From Odobenus rosmarus divergens (taxonomy: Eukaryota; Chordata; Mammalia; Carnivora; Odobenidae), in assembly GCF_000321225.1 (NCBI RefSeq), contig NW_004450664.1:505975-569974 (forward strand): a stretch of DNA of 64,000 bases, read 5' to 3'. Below, one piece after another: positions 54,561 through 64,000 of the stretch. A model generated the notes under the pieces. The model did not search any database, was not told the DNA's origin, and saw nothing but the letters and a program-made list of their open reading frames with translations. Every line of letters begins with the position of its first letter. Position 1 is the first letter of the stretch. The translations under genes and the position numbers were made by a program.

Positions 54561-56724
54561 CAGTGTGGTGGAGGAGGCTCTGCAGACACTGTCATTTCCA
54601 AACACATGAATGAAATTAAAACTCACATGCCCTAAGGGCACTCTCATACACTCCAGATACTACACAAGAGCTCAATCTTATATACATGCATGACCAGGAA
54701 ACAGTTCAACAGGAATTAAGAAACAGTTCTGTCGTATTTATTTGGTAGCCAACCACAGGCCTGCCCGTGCTCTACAGGATGCAGGGGTCATCCAGGAGCC
54801 CACACACTGCAAAGGGACTGTGTTCAAAAGAAACCACGTTATCTAAACTAGCTCATAAAGAGCATTTAGCTTAAAATACAGCAAAACTATTTTATGTGAT
54901 GAAATAGCAAGGAAAAAACTATTAAGTTTAAGGAATAAAATTCTTATTTACATTGAATGCTATGGCTTGAAGCAAAAGAAATTTAATTAAGAGAGAAAAA
55001 AGAGAGAAGAAACTTCTTTTGGGCTTCTGAAGAGTACTTCTAGGCACTCTGGTGGGCTTTTGAAACCCTTCTGTAGGCTACTGGGGGGTTTTTCTGGCTT
55101 GTAAATGGACAGAGGGAAGGAAGAAAGCAGACGGTAATTTTTTCTAGAGGTAAATGGGCAAGAGTTACAAGGGATTAAAAGGATTTTTACACATTTTCCA
55201 AAGCAGAACCGGATTAAAAATAGTGAAAGAAAGGGGTTAAGTATGGTGTACATGATAAGCTCCCCAAGAGGACAGCAGGCACACACAGCTGTCCAAGATA
55301 GGCCTTACTGCAGGAGTGAAGGGGCGGGGACAAGAACCTCAGGAGTTATCACAGGAAATTGAAGAAAGTTACATTAAATAAGATCCTGCATGAGATTAAG
55401 TACAACAATGGAGTTTTAGATAAACAAGTGGACCACGTTTTAAAAATATAATTATTGGTACCTATCCAAAGAGTTCCCTGTTTGCATCATGAAGGGCAGA
55501 AAATACCTGGCAGGCTCAATTAACATTTGACTTGAAAAACGCACAGAATCATTCCAGCACAAGCAGACAGTGTAGTGCAACCCAAAGCAGGATGCAGGGT
55601 GACGGCAAATTCTCGTCTTCACGAGTAACTGGGACACCTGAATTTAAAACTCTAGTCTGTAGGGAGCAAACTGCCTTTCTCAATCAGCTTGGTCCTGGGA
55701 GAAGGGCACTATCCATTAGCAGAGGCAGGACTGTAGAAAAGCCTGAGCCTCCCCTGGGTCTCTCCTCCCTGGTCCTCTCCCCTAAGGGGAGATCGTTAAT
55801 TATTTAAATTAAGAAGGGACAGGAAGACTACATTTGCTGACATGACACCGGGTTTTTTGCTGTTTCCATTAAAAAGCAGAATTATTAGACAACTAGTGTT
55901 GAAATTTTCATATCAATCTTAGTAAACAAATCCCACTGCTCATAATGCTCCCAGTCCTGGTTCCAGCAATTTCTGGCTTTCAGGGACATCGCTGTCCTCT
56001 GTAGCAGCAGGCTGGCTCTCAGGTCACGCTTCTGTGCAGTTCGCTTGCAGCCACAAGACGCATCGTTGATGTACAAATGATGTTCTTGATCACCTTTAAC
56101 GTTTTCCCCTCATTACAACGTCATACATTAACTTTGGCCTTTGCATTCATCAAACTCAGATTCTGAAACACTATAGTTACTTCCTGAAGATGTTTCATGT
56201 TCTCTCTCAGTAGGCTCATAAATTTGTACAACCTGAGGAGGACCTCAAATTCCAGATCAACTCTCTGGAGAAATGCTGAATGAAAATACAGGAGTGATTT
56301 GAAATAAACTGAAAGGCAGTGCATACCCAGATGTGTGTTATCAATACACAAGAGAGGCACGGATTACTCTTTTTATGACAGTAACGTCGTACTAAAAAGG
56401 TGTGAAAACAGTATGTCCCAACAGGCCACAACTACCTTCAAAATATTCTTCTGCCAGACTAAAGGCCACCTTAACTTTAAAAAAAATCCTACAGATCATT
56501 TTTAATAAGTTTCTTCTAAACTTCTACTAGGTAAACACAGCATTTATGTATTTCTTGCCAAGGATAATACGGCCAGTAAGTTTGTTCACCTGGTTCACCT
56601 GGTACTTTCACCCCAGAAGATACACCTGCAAGGTTGTTGACCAAATTTCTCCCACTTGTGATTACTGCGAAATAGGCATTGTATATAAAACATTTTAAGA
56701 GCTTTCAGATTAATTCTGAACTAG

Positions 56725-56777
56725 TTTTCATGATTAAAAAACCCCACTACTTTTCATGATTAAAAAAACCCCACTAC
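56725..56777 (+). repeat. Tandem duplication of a 26-bp unit
   Basis: TTTTCATGATTAAAAAACCC CACTAC occurs twice back to back (56725-56750 and 56751-56777, the second with one extra A). The adjacent SINE then duplicated its end again as a target site. Confidence 0.92.
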
Positions 56778-56778
56778 T

Positions 56779-56951
56779 GGGGCGCCTGGGTGGCTCAGAT
56801 GGTTAAGCGTCTGCCTTCGGCTCAGGTCATGATCCCAGAGTCCTGGGATCGAGTCCCGCATCGGGCTCCCTGCTCAGTGGGGAGCCTGCTTCTCCCTCTG
56901 CCTCTCTCACTCTCTCTCTCTCACAAAAAAATAATAAAATCTTTAAAAAAA
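56779..56951 (+). mobile_element. SINEC
   Basis: Plus-strand copy with head GGGCGCCTGGGTGGCTCAG. The target duplication AAAAAACCCCACTACT/AAAAAACCCACTACT flanks it at about 56763-56778 and 56952-56966. Confidence 0.95.
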
Positions 56952-57491
56952 AAAAAACCCACTACTACTACTATATTACGTCCATCTCTCCCTCCCAACC
57001 AGCATTCTATAGGAACAGCTGACATGTTACTTGTTCATTGGGACCTAATGGGAAGGAGTAGGTTTCAATCAACTAGTCATTTGGCACAAGGGTCCACTGG
57101 GAACAATGTAAAGTTATCTGGGACACAATCCATTCCGAGGACTGCTTTCCTTTACACCTCAAATTCTCAACATCACCTTATGGGACCCCGCTGTCCATAT
57201 ACATAAGCTAATAGTTTAGCTTCAAGGCTTCACTGGTATTGCCACTGATTATCTTCACGCCACCTCGCACGCATACCACGAAACACTGGCTGGTCACCCC
57301 TCCCACACGACTTTACCTCCAACACCTGCAACCTCCCTCTTACCAACCACAAGCAGGACGGCATATTCTCCCAGCGCCCTTATTTTCTGACTCTAGCCAG
57401 GACATTTCTGGAAGCAATGTTTTCAAACCAGGGGCTGTAACCCACCAGGTCATGAAATTAATATACTGAGCTATGATCAGCACTGTCTTTA

Positions 57492-57670
57492 TTTTTTTTA
57501 TTTTTTAAATAAAGATTTCTATTTATTTGAGAGAGAGAGTGAGCAGAGGGAGAAGCAGACTCCCTGCTGAGGAGAGAGCCTGATGCGATGCAGGGCTTGA
57601 TCCCAGGGCTCTGAGATCATGACCTGAGCCGAAGGCAGATGCTTAACTGACTGAGCCACCCAGGCGCCCC
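57492..57670 (-). mobile_element. SINEC
   Basis: Minus-strand copy ending CACCCAGGCGCCCC. Imperfect target duplications ATGATCAGCACTGTCTTTA and ATCATCAGCACTGTTTTTA flank it. Confidence 0.93.
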
Positions 57671-58114
57671 ATCATCAGCACTGTTTTTAAAGAAAGACAA
57701 CACCAGAGTGGACTGCAAAGAATAAAGTTATTAAAATTCTTCTTTCAGTTATCAAACATTTATGACTGGGTCACAATGTAAAATGGGTTTCTCACTGCAC
57801 GCTGCAGTCACAAAGGTCAGAAATATACTACTCTAAATGATACTATCCTGAATCTCCAATCTCCACCACGTTTCACTTCTTTGCCCATCACTTTAAGCCC
57901 CAAGATAAATCACTGTCCACTACTATCTTGTCTACCCTCCAATTTCCTTTCTCTGGGCTCCTCTGATGTTAATCTAATCATTTGCCTTTTGGTGAGCCTG
58001 TTGAGTTCAGCTGCAGAAAAATTCTGCAATCAGATCGGTTAACAACTATTCTCCATCTATGGTCTTTCCGCCTTCCCCCTGGCTGTCCCAAGGTCTTAGG
58101 AATCCTCCGTGGAG

Positions 58115-58275
58115 CCCCCTTTCCTCCGGCAGTAGTAGTGGAAATGTGGTCCCAGCAGCATCCCAGAGTAACCTATTACAAATGCAAATTAGTGAGCCCC
58201 AACCTAACCTCCCGAGAGTATTAACAAGCTCCACCCCCATTCAGCTGCACACTAAAGCTTAAGAAAGCACTGTCC
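58115..58275. repeat. MER5-like hAT fragment
   Basis: ATTACAAATGCAAATTAGTG AGCCCCAACC, followed by AACAAGCTCCACCCCCATTC AGCTGCACA, matches the MER5-type consensus. Confidence 0.6.
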
Positions 58276-58439
58276 TCAGGAAACAAATTCAAATTTAACT
58301 GATCACCCTAAGTCACACCTTGTCCACACCTTGAGTTCAGACTTCTGAGCCCAGAGCTGTGAGATGATAAAGGTCTGTTGTTCCAGCCCCGCAACGTGCC
58401 ATTTGTGTTGCTCTCTTGCAGCCGCCCCGGGAAATGAAT

Positions 58440-59520
58440 ACACTTCTTTTGCCTTTCGATTTTAAACAACTTTAATATGAAAGAATTCATATACTATATA
58501 ATTTAACCACTTAAAGAGCAAAATTAAGTTTTTAGCATATTGACAGGGCTGTGCCATCATCACCACAACCAATTTTAGAACATTTTCATGACTCCAAAAA
58601 AGGAAGCCCATACCTGTTGGCCGTCACTTCCATTCCCCTGGGTGCTCCCGAGCCACCCCCACCCCGCCCCCCGCAACCATTGAGCTCCTTTCTGTGTCTG
58701 TTATGCAAAATAACTCAAAAGGAATCCAGTAAAAGAGGCAAAAGACTTGAACAGACACTTCACAAAAGATCTATGAATTACCAACAGGTAAATGAAAAGA
58801 CGCTCAACCTCCTTAGTCACTGGGAAATTCAAATAAAACCCACAACCTACAGCATTAGCATGGCTGAAGTTAAAAAGTTTGAGGATACTGAGCATCAGTG
58901 AGGATGGAACTCTCATTTGTTGCTGGTGGAAGTGTAAAATGGTACAAATGTATTGGGAAACAGTTTGGTAGTTTCCAACAAAATTATACACTTAACATAT
59001 ATGTAGCCTGTGCTACCCCATTCCTAGGTATTTACCAAAAAATGACCGCATGTCCACAAAGACATAAGAAATACTTCTCACAGCTTTATTCTTAGTAGTT
59101 AAATACTGGAAACAATCAACAGGTGATGGGAGAAACAGATCATGGCACAGCCATATGATAGAATACTCCTCAGTGATAAAAAGAAACTACTTACACATGT
59201 GACAACCGGATGAATCTCAAAAACATCACGCTTTCTGAAAGCAGCCAGACAAAAAGAGTATTTACTTTATGATTCTATTTATATGAAAACTGTAGAACAA
59301 GAAAAGCTAATCCCTGGTGACAGACAGCAGATCCATGCTTGCCTGGGAGTGGAGTGGGGGTGGGGTATAAGGGAACGTTTTGGGACCACAGAAATGTTTT
59401 GTATTTTGGAGTAATGGTTGCACAGGTGAATAAATCTATCAAAACTCATGTAACTTTACACTTAAAATGCGTACTTTATTATAGTAAATTATGCATCAAT
59501 AAAAGCTGATTAAAAAAAGG
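58440..59520 (+). repeat. L1 3' region (ancient, plus strand)
   Basis: From 58,705 the order AGACTTGAACAGACACTTCA C, CCTCCTTAGTCACTGGGAAA TTCAAAT, TTGCTGGTGGAAGTGTAAAA TGG, GGCACAGCCATATGATAGAA TACTCC and ATTATGCATCAATAAAAGC with a terminal poly(A) is the end of L1 ORF2 plus its 3' UTR. The piece at 58,440-58,695 is a related antisense-type fragment. All frames are broken. Confidence 0.85.
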
Positions 59521-59579
59521 ATATTAAAAAAAGGAAGACATTTACTAGCTTTCACTAAGTGGAACAGGATGGTGATTAG

Positions 59580-59745
59580 CCACGTCACTGCGGGCAGTTT
59601 TCCTGAGTCTGTCTCCTTGTTTGTAAACTGGAGGTAATAACAGGACCTACCTTATAGATGGCTGTGAGGTCAAAATGAAAATACGCAGGGAATAGCTGGT
59701 ATGTAATAAGTCCTCACTAAATGTCCCCATTAGTAGCAATACTGC
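59580..59745 (+). repeat. MIR element
   Basis: Sense MIR: CTCCTTGTTTGTAAACTGGA GGTAATAACAGGACC, followed by TATGTAATAAGTCCTCACTA AATG. Confidence 0.8.
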
Positions 59746-59874
59746 TCTTAAGACTAGAATAATCAGCTTGGGAGAAAAATGCATTCAATAATTACATCTA
59801 ATAAATTAATCTGTAATCTAAGAAAATGACAAATACTAACAACTACTTCAGCTAAAGCCTCAAAATAACATGAC

Positions 59875-59967
59875 AGGGCGCCTGGCTGGCTTAATTGGTG
59901 GAGCATGCGACTCTCGATCTTGGATCGTGAGTTCGAGCCCCACGCTGGGTGTAGCGGTTACTTAAAA
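59875..59967 (+). mobile_element. Short tRNA-type carnivore SINE
   Basis: GGGCGCCTGGCTGGCTTAAT to GTTCGAGCCCCACGCTGGG with a short tail. It keeps tRNA-like A-box and B-box (GTTCGAGCCCC) segments. The target duplication AAAATAACATGA lies at 59862-59873 and 59968-59979. Confidence 0.92.
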
Positions 59968-60034
59968 AAAATAACATGATAACGAAATCAGTAAGTATAA
60001 AAATACACCCCCCCAAGCAATAAATTACCAACTG

Positions 60035-60225
60035 CTTGGTCATCCACTGCTGCGTAACAAACCACCCCAAAACTCAGTGGCTAATACCAACAGCTATGTC
60101 ATCTGTTCTCGATTTCTACAACCAAAGCTGGGCTCAGCTGGGCCCTCTGCTCATCTGGCAGTCACTCCCTGGTGGGGGGGTGGGGTGGCTAGCCTAAGCT
60201 GGGCCAGCTGGGCCCTCCACCTTCC
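60035..60225 (-). repeat. Ancient interspersed repeat (LTR-like, family unresolved)
   Basis: CACTGCTGCGTAACAAACCA CCCCAAAACTCAGTGGCTAA is a very common mammalian repeat motif. The downstream CTGGGCTCAGCTGGGCCCTC TGC fits the same consensus. Confidence 0.5.
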
Positions 60226-60854
60226 ACACGTCCTCCTCGCCTAGCATGCCCACATGTTAACTAATAGTTCCAGAGAACACTAAAGCAGAAGTTGCTGATT
60301 TCTTAAGGAGTAAAGTCTGGCACCGGCCCATCATTATATCTGCAGCATTCTGGGGATTCAAGAGTGTCACAGGGATAGGGCATGAATACCAGGAAGGTGT
60401 TTCTCTGGGAACCACCAACAGAAGGGACATCAATAAAACAACCCAGTTTGCAAACAGCAGAAAGACTGCAGAATCACCTGGGGTTATAAATAGACTGCAA
60501 CCTGAACATATCATCATCATTAAAAGGGCGAGAATAACAAGGAACTGTATAAAGGTTCAACAATGTTCTTCAGATGATACACAATGCCAAGTAGATGCTT
60601 ACTAAGTAAATACCACACCCACTTTAGTAAATGTGTGGTTCTGTCAATGGCAGGTTGTTGCTTTTTTGAGGGGGTGGGGTGATATGCATATATATATATC
60701 AGGGTCACCAAGGAAGCCTTTTGAAAAAATACACTTACCTCACCATTCTAATTTAAAAAGGCGGTGCATAAAGAGTTCTTGTGTGTACTGTGTTTGCCGT
60801 GATTCTACAACATCTCCATCAGAGTCAGATGAAGGCATGTGATGCAGATAATCC

Positions 60855-60985
60855 AAAATTTAATTGTTCACTAGAACCTACAAGCCAGACACTGTTTTAA
60901 GAGTTTGTAAAACATTTTCATATGAATTATCTCATTTGTTCCTATGAGTTAACCAGGGATGACGTCATCTCATTTTCTCACACCC
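60855..60985 (-). repeat. MIR fragment
   Basis: Antisense MIR: AAGCCAGACACTGTTTTAAG, then ATGAATTATCTCATTTGTTC CTATGAG. Confidence 0.6.
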
Positions 60986-60999
60986 CCTTCCTGATTTTT

Positions 61000-62230
61000 A
61001 AAAATAGATGCTAGGTGAGAAAGAAAATGAAGGTGCAATTATTATTACGACAAAGACAAGACAGAATGACCAAGCAAAATTGGTTCATAAAATTATTACT
61101 CATTCAAATACTTTCAGGGTGCTTACTATTACCAAGCATGATGCTACCAAATGTACGCCACTGAGGAGAATACAGGAAATAAGTTTGTATTAAAACATAA
61201 AGATTTGAGCTACATAAATGAAAAATGTTATTAACTGTCAGGGTTACTGAACTAAAAGAAAAATAAAATTCTGCCAAGAAAGCTATGGAACCATCCCCCT
61301 GAAGAGTTTTGAAACAGGAGATCCATTTCTGTGGGATGATTCAGAGATACAGCTGAGCTGGAAGGCAGGGACAGACCTGATAAACTGCAGGAAATTCAAT
61401 GTTTGGCAACAATGAAGAAGCAATTTTGCTACATATGTGGCCAAAACTGGGGAGAAAGCTGGGGTTCAGGGTGGAAAAGAGCTAGGGAAAAGCAAACGAG
61501 ATAAATCCTCAAATTATAACACAATCTTTAATATATTAAAGAACATGAAGTTTAAGACTCATCAAAACTAGTAGTAACAAAAAATTAGGAAAATGAAATG
61601 AGACATTCATCAGCACGAATGGTTATTTATAAAAATTACTTCTTCAAAAGTTAAGACTCTACACTGATCCATTTATGACCACCAATTCATTCCTCCCTAT
61701 TCCTGTGCTGTCCCACAGTGGGGAGTCAGTGGGCAGTGAACACCTGAAATGTGGTTGGTCCTGAGACGTGTCATACATAGTGTAAAACATATATAAGATT
61801 TTGAAAGCTTAGCATAAAAAAAGTAACAAAATTAAAAATATTCAATATATATTGAAATAATAATATTTTGGACATATTGGGCTAAATTAAACCTATACTT
61901 AAAGTATTTCAACTATTTCTTCTTACTTGCTTAATGTGGTTACTGGAAAATTTTAAATTCCCTATGTGGCTTGCATTATATTTCTGTTCGACAATGCTGC
62001 TCTACACCATGGTTTAAGGGTACAGGAACATCCTACTTGTATAAACTTAGCTGCCTACCAAAAAGACTTCCACAGAAGTTTAAAAAATGGAAGCTACGTC
62101 CATTTTGTGTATAGTCCCATTTTTTAGGATAATAGTCATCCAGAAACATGGTTGGATTAAGAAAACAATTTCTTTTATAAAAACACATTTCATACATTTT
62201 GGTAGCAGTCATGTAGAATCAAAAAGTCTA
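61000..62230. other. AT-rich intronic stretch with one unresolved old repeat
   Basis: No coding signal. The part at 61,740-61,995 (TGAAATGTGGTTGGTCCTGA through CTTAATGTGGTTACTGGAAA) resembles a common ancient repeat that I cannot assign to a family. The rest looks unique. Confidence 0.5.
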
Positions 62231-62231
62231 G

Positions 62232-62367
62232 GGGCACTGGGTGGCTCAGTTAAAAGTCCGATCTTGATCTCAGCTCAGGTCTTGATCTCAGGGTCATGAG
62301 TTCAAGCGCCACACTGGGCTCCACGCTGGGCGTGGAGCCTACTTAAAAAACAAACAAACAAACAAAC
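62232..62367 (+). mobile_element. Short SINE with duplicated end
   Basis: GGGCACTGGGTGGCTCAGTT to GGGCTCCACGCTGGGCGTGG AGCC, then a TACTTAAAAAA(CAAA)n tail. It carries a small internal duplication (CTTGATCTCAG twice). Target duplication AAAGTCTA. Confidence 0.9.
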
Positions 62368-62973
62368 AAAGTCTAGAGATGAAGCCCAACTCCCCCGCCT
62401 CGCACTTGCCTGATGGAGTGAACAGTGTGGGTGTGTGGGGCCAATGGGTCTTGCAACCTCTTGTTTCCAAGGCAGCAGGGAAACCACGCCGCAGCAGGAA
62501 GGTGTTTGGGCACAGCCTCGGGTCACATGATGACCCAGGATCAGCATACCCTCAGAGTCCATAATGCAGGCACAGCCACCTATCTCTAGGACCATGGGAA
62601 CTGTGTGGGTCCCTGCTAGGGCCTCTATACCCAGAAAGCAAGGTGAGTGTGTCTATCTGGCAGGTACATAAACAAATGTGGTCCACCCCCAAATCCTGGT
62701 CCACCCTTTTGCCCTTTAGCCAGTGGCACCATTGTTCATTCAGGCCCTCGTGCGAACTGCCTGAAGGTTATCCTTAACACCTCCCACACCACAGCCTTGG
62801 CGATTGCCCTGTCGTCACTTCTCAACTCTGTCTCATCGCCCTGCCTCTACTACACCAGTCCCCGACCCCTTGGCCGGTGAACTTCAGTACGTGGCTGGTC
62901 CTGGCACTTCCGATCCCTCACTGCCCCATCCACCTTAAGAGAGCTTGGGAGGGATCTTCTTGAGGGTACAGAA

Positions 62974-63224
62974 CAGGAGGATCGGCAAACTACAGACCAG
63001 GGGCCAAATGTGGCCCACAGTCTGTTTTTGTACAGCCTAGGAACTCCAAATGGTTTTTACATTTTCAATTGGTTGAAAAAAAAAATCAGTATTTCACGAT
63101 GTGAAAATTAGATGAAATTCAAATGTCAAGTGTCTGTAAATAAGGTTTCACCGGCACGCAGCTACATCCACTGATGCACTGTCTATAGCCTCTGGCTTGC
63201 TACACAGGGCAGGAGTGCAGCGGA
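62974..63224 (-). repeat. hAT-type element, second copy
   Basis: CAGGAGGATCGGCAAACTAC through GGCCAAATGTGGCCCACAGT CTGTTTTTGTA and TAAATAAGGTTTCACCGGCA C. It is the same family as the copy at 50,860-51,365, in the opposite orientation. Confidence 0.68.
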
Positions 63225-63225
63225 C

Positions 63226-63425
63226 CCCAACATGAGGGGTCTGAACCGCACAGGTCCACTGATATGCAGATTTTTCCTGATAAATTACAGTACTATACGT
63301 GTATTTTCTCTTCCTTATGATTTTCTCAGTAACATTTTTTCTCTAGCTTACTTTACCACAACAATACAATATCTAATACATATATATACACAGTATATTT
63401 ATAGAAAAAGTCTGTCAATCCTGGT
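63226..63425 (+). repeat. Tigger/MER2-like DNA transposon fragment
   Basis: GGTCTGAACCGCACAGGTCC ACTGATATGCAGATTTTT and TTTTCTCTTCCTTATGATTT TCTCAGTAAC follow the Tigger-related consensus. It abuts the hAT copy directly. Confidence 0.65.
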
Positions 63426-63439
63426 GTAGATGATCATCT

Positions 63440-63850
63440 TATCTGGTGCTTAAAATCCGCCAGTGACTTTCCTCTGTTTCCAGGGAAAAGACTAAAACTT
63501 CCACAACAAGGCCTCCAAGGCTGTTCTTGATAGACAGTCGGCACACAGGTAAACCCCTCCTTGCCCACTCCCATCTTACTCTTCTCTGCCTCATTCACCA
63601 CTCCCAGGTCCAGCCACACTGTGCCAAGCTCCACTCATTCTTTGGGAGCTCTGCCTATGCAGCTCCTTTTGACTGGAAGGCTCTGCCCTTCTTCCCCTAC
63701 CCCAGTCACCCCCACTCTCTGCCTGGCTAACTCCAGCTTTAATGTCAGTTCTTTAGGGACCGTTCTCTACCCTCACCCATGGTTACAGGAGCTCTCCCCT
63801 CGATGATTTCTCTCAAAGCACTTATCCCAACTGTCTTTAAATAATCATCT
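63440..63850 (+). repeat. L2 element fragment
   Basis: Sense L2: AAATCCGCCAGTGACTTTCC, CAACAAGGCCTCCAAGGCTG, TTGACTGGAAGGCTCTGCCC TTCTTCCCC and CTCAAAGCACTTATCCCAAC. Confidence 0.75.
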
Positions 63851-63854
63851 GTAT

Positions 63855-64000
63855 AGTGGCTCAATGAGAGTGCTGGCTTTGAACTATGGCTTAAATTCAG
63901 ATCCTGGCTCAGCTACTTAATAAACGTTTGACCTTGGGTAAATCATTTAACCTTGTTGTTGCTCAGTTTCCTCATCTGCAAAACAGGCATCATCATCACC
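63855..64000 (+). repeat. MIR element, cut by the window end
   Basis: Sense MIR: GAGTGCTGGCTTTGAACTAT, TTGACCTTGGGTAAATCATT TAACC, CTCAGTTTCCTCATCTGCAA AACAGGC. It continues beyond position 64,000. Confidence 0.85.

Larger units (their letters stand above)
52403..64000 (-). other. RHEB: RHEB intron 1 (partial; runs off the window)
   Basis: From the exon 2 acceptor (TTTTATAG) to the window end. No sequence that could encode the conserved N-terminus was found, so exon 1 is outside. Contents: six SINE copies, L2 at 54.15-54.56 and 63.44-63.85 kb, L1-like at 58.4-59.5 kb, MER5-like at 58.1 kb, MIRs, a second hAT copy at 63.0 kb and a Tigger-like piece at 63.2 kb. The sequence at 54.6-56.7 kb holds nothing recognised. 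Confidence 0.88.

Noticed and set aside
55885..56431. Adjacent minus-strand open frames of 60-80 codons in RHEB intron 1
   Set aside because: I considered a decayed processed pseudogene, but no known protein is recognisable, there is no poly(A) trace and the frames are short. Chance is sufficient.
59875..59967. tRNA gene candidate with A-box/B-box-like segments
   Set aside because: The segment has a target-site duplication and an A-rich tail and matches the short carnivore SINE seen at 1.77 and 53.7 kb, so it is a SINE and not a tRNA gene.
1..64000. CRISPR array, phage, operon or toxin-antitoxin structures
   Set aside because: The regularly recurring motifs are dispersed SINEs with target duplications, and the genes are split by GT-AG introns. 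The window is mammalian nuclear DNA.

Overview
This is a 64 kb stretch of mammalian nuclear DNA, almost certainly from a carnivore and most likely a caniform. The evidence is 26 copies or fragments of tRNA-derived SINEC-type elements on both strands. They show the carnivore hallmarks: a GGCGCCTGGGTGGCTCAG head, a CT-rich middle and an (AAAT)n AAAATCTTTAAAA tail. The rest is ancient shared mammalian repeat (MIR, L2, L1, MER5-like and other hAT copies, Tigger-like and LTR-like fragments). No bacterial, plasmid or CRISPR-like structure is present.

Two protein-coding genes can be read, both on the minus strand. CRYGN (gamma-N crystallin; 10,946-17,517) is complete: four coding exons join in frame to 183 codons with four Greek-key motifs. 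It has a TATA box, a MAF-like site next to it, a CpG-rich promoter and a polyadenylation signal. RHEB (Ras homolog enriched in brain; 33,502-52,402) is represented by coding exons 2-8, residues 18-184, with all GTPase motifs and a C-terminal CSVM farnesylation box. Its first exon, coding about residues 1-18, is not in the window and should lie beyond position 64,000. The pair matches the known mammalian neighbourhood WDR86-CRYGN-RHEB-PRKAG2 (human 7q36.1), so WDR86 is expected before position 1 and PRKAG2 after the window.

Layout: 1-10,840 is intergenic, with SINEs, MIRs, an LTR-like fragment and a GC-rich part at 9.4-10.8 kb. 10.85-17.56 kb is CRYGN. 17.56-33.07 kb is intergenic with CpG-rich promoter flank, L1/L2/MIR fragments and nested SINEs. 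33.07-52.40 kb holds RHEB exons 8 to 2. 52.40-64.00 kb is part of RHEB intron 1, rich in repeats.

The two genes are not functionally linked. CRYGN encodes a structural lens/retina protein; RHEB encodes the GTPase that activates mTORC1 on lysosomes. I found no previously undescribed system. The items most worth a second look are the intact fourth Greek-key exon of CRYGN, the compact crystallin promoter with MAF-like sites, a G-quadruplex-prone run just past the RHEB poly(A) site, a repeat-free AT-rich block in RHEB intron 2, and several repeat-in-repeat insertions.
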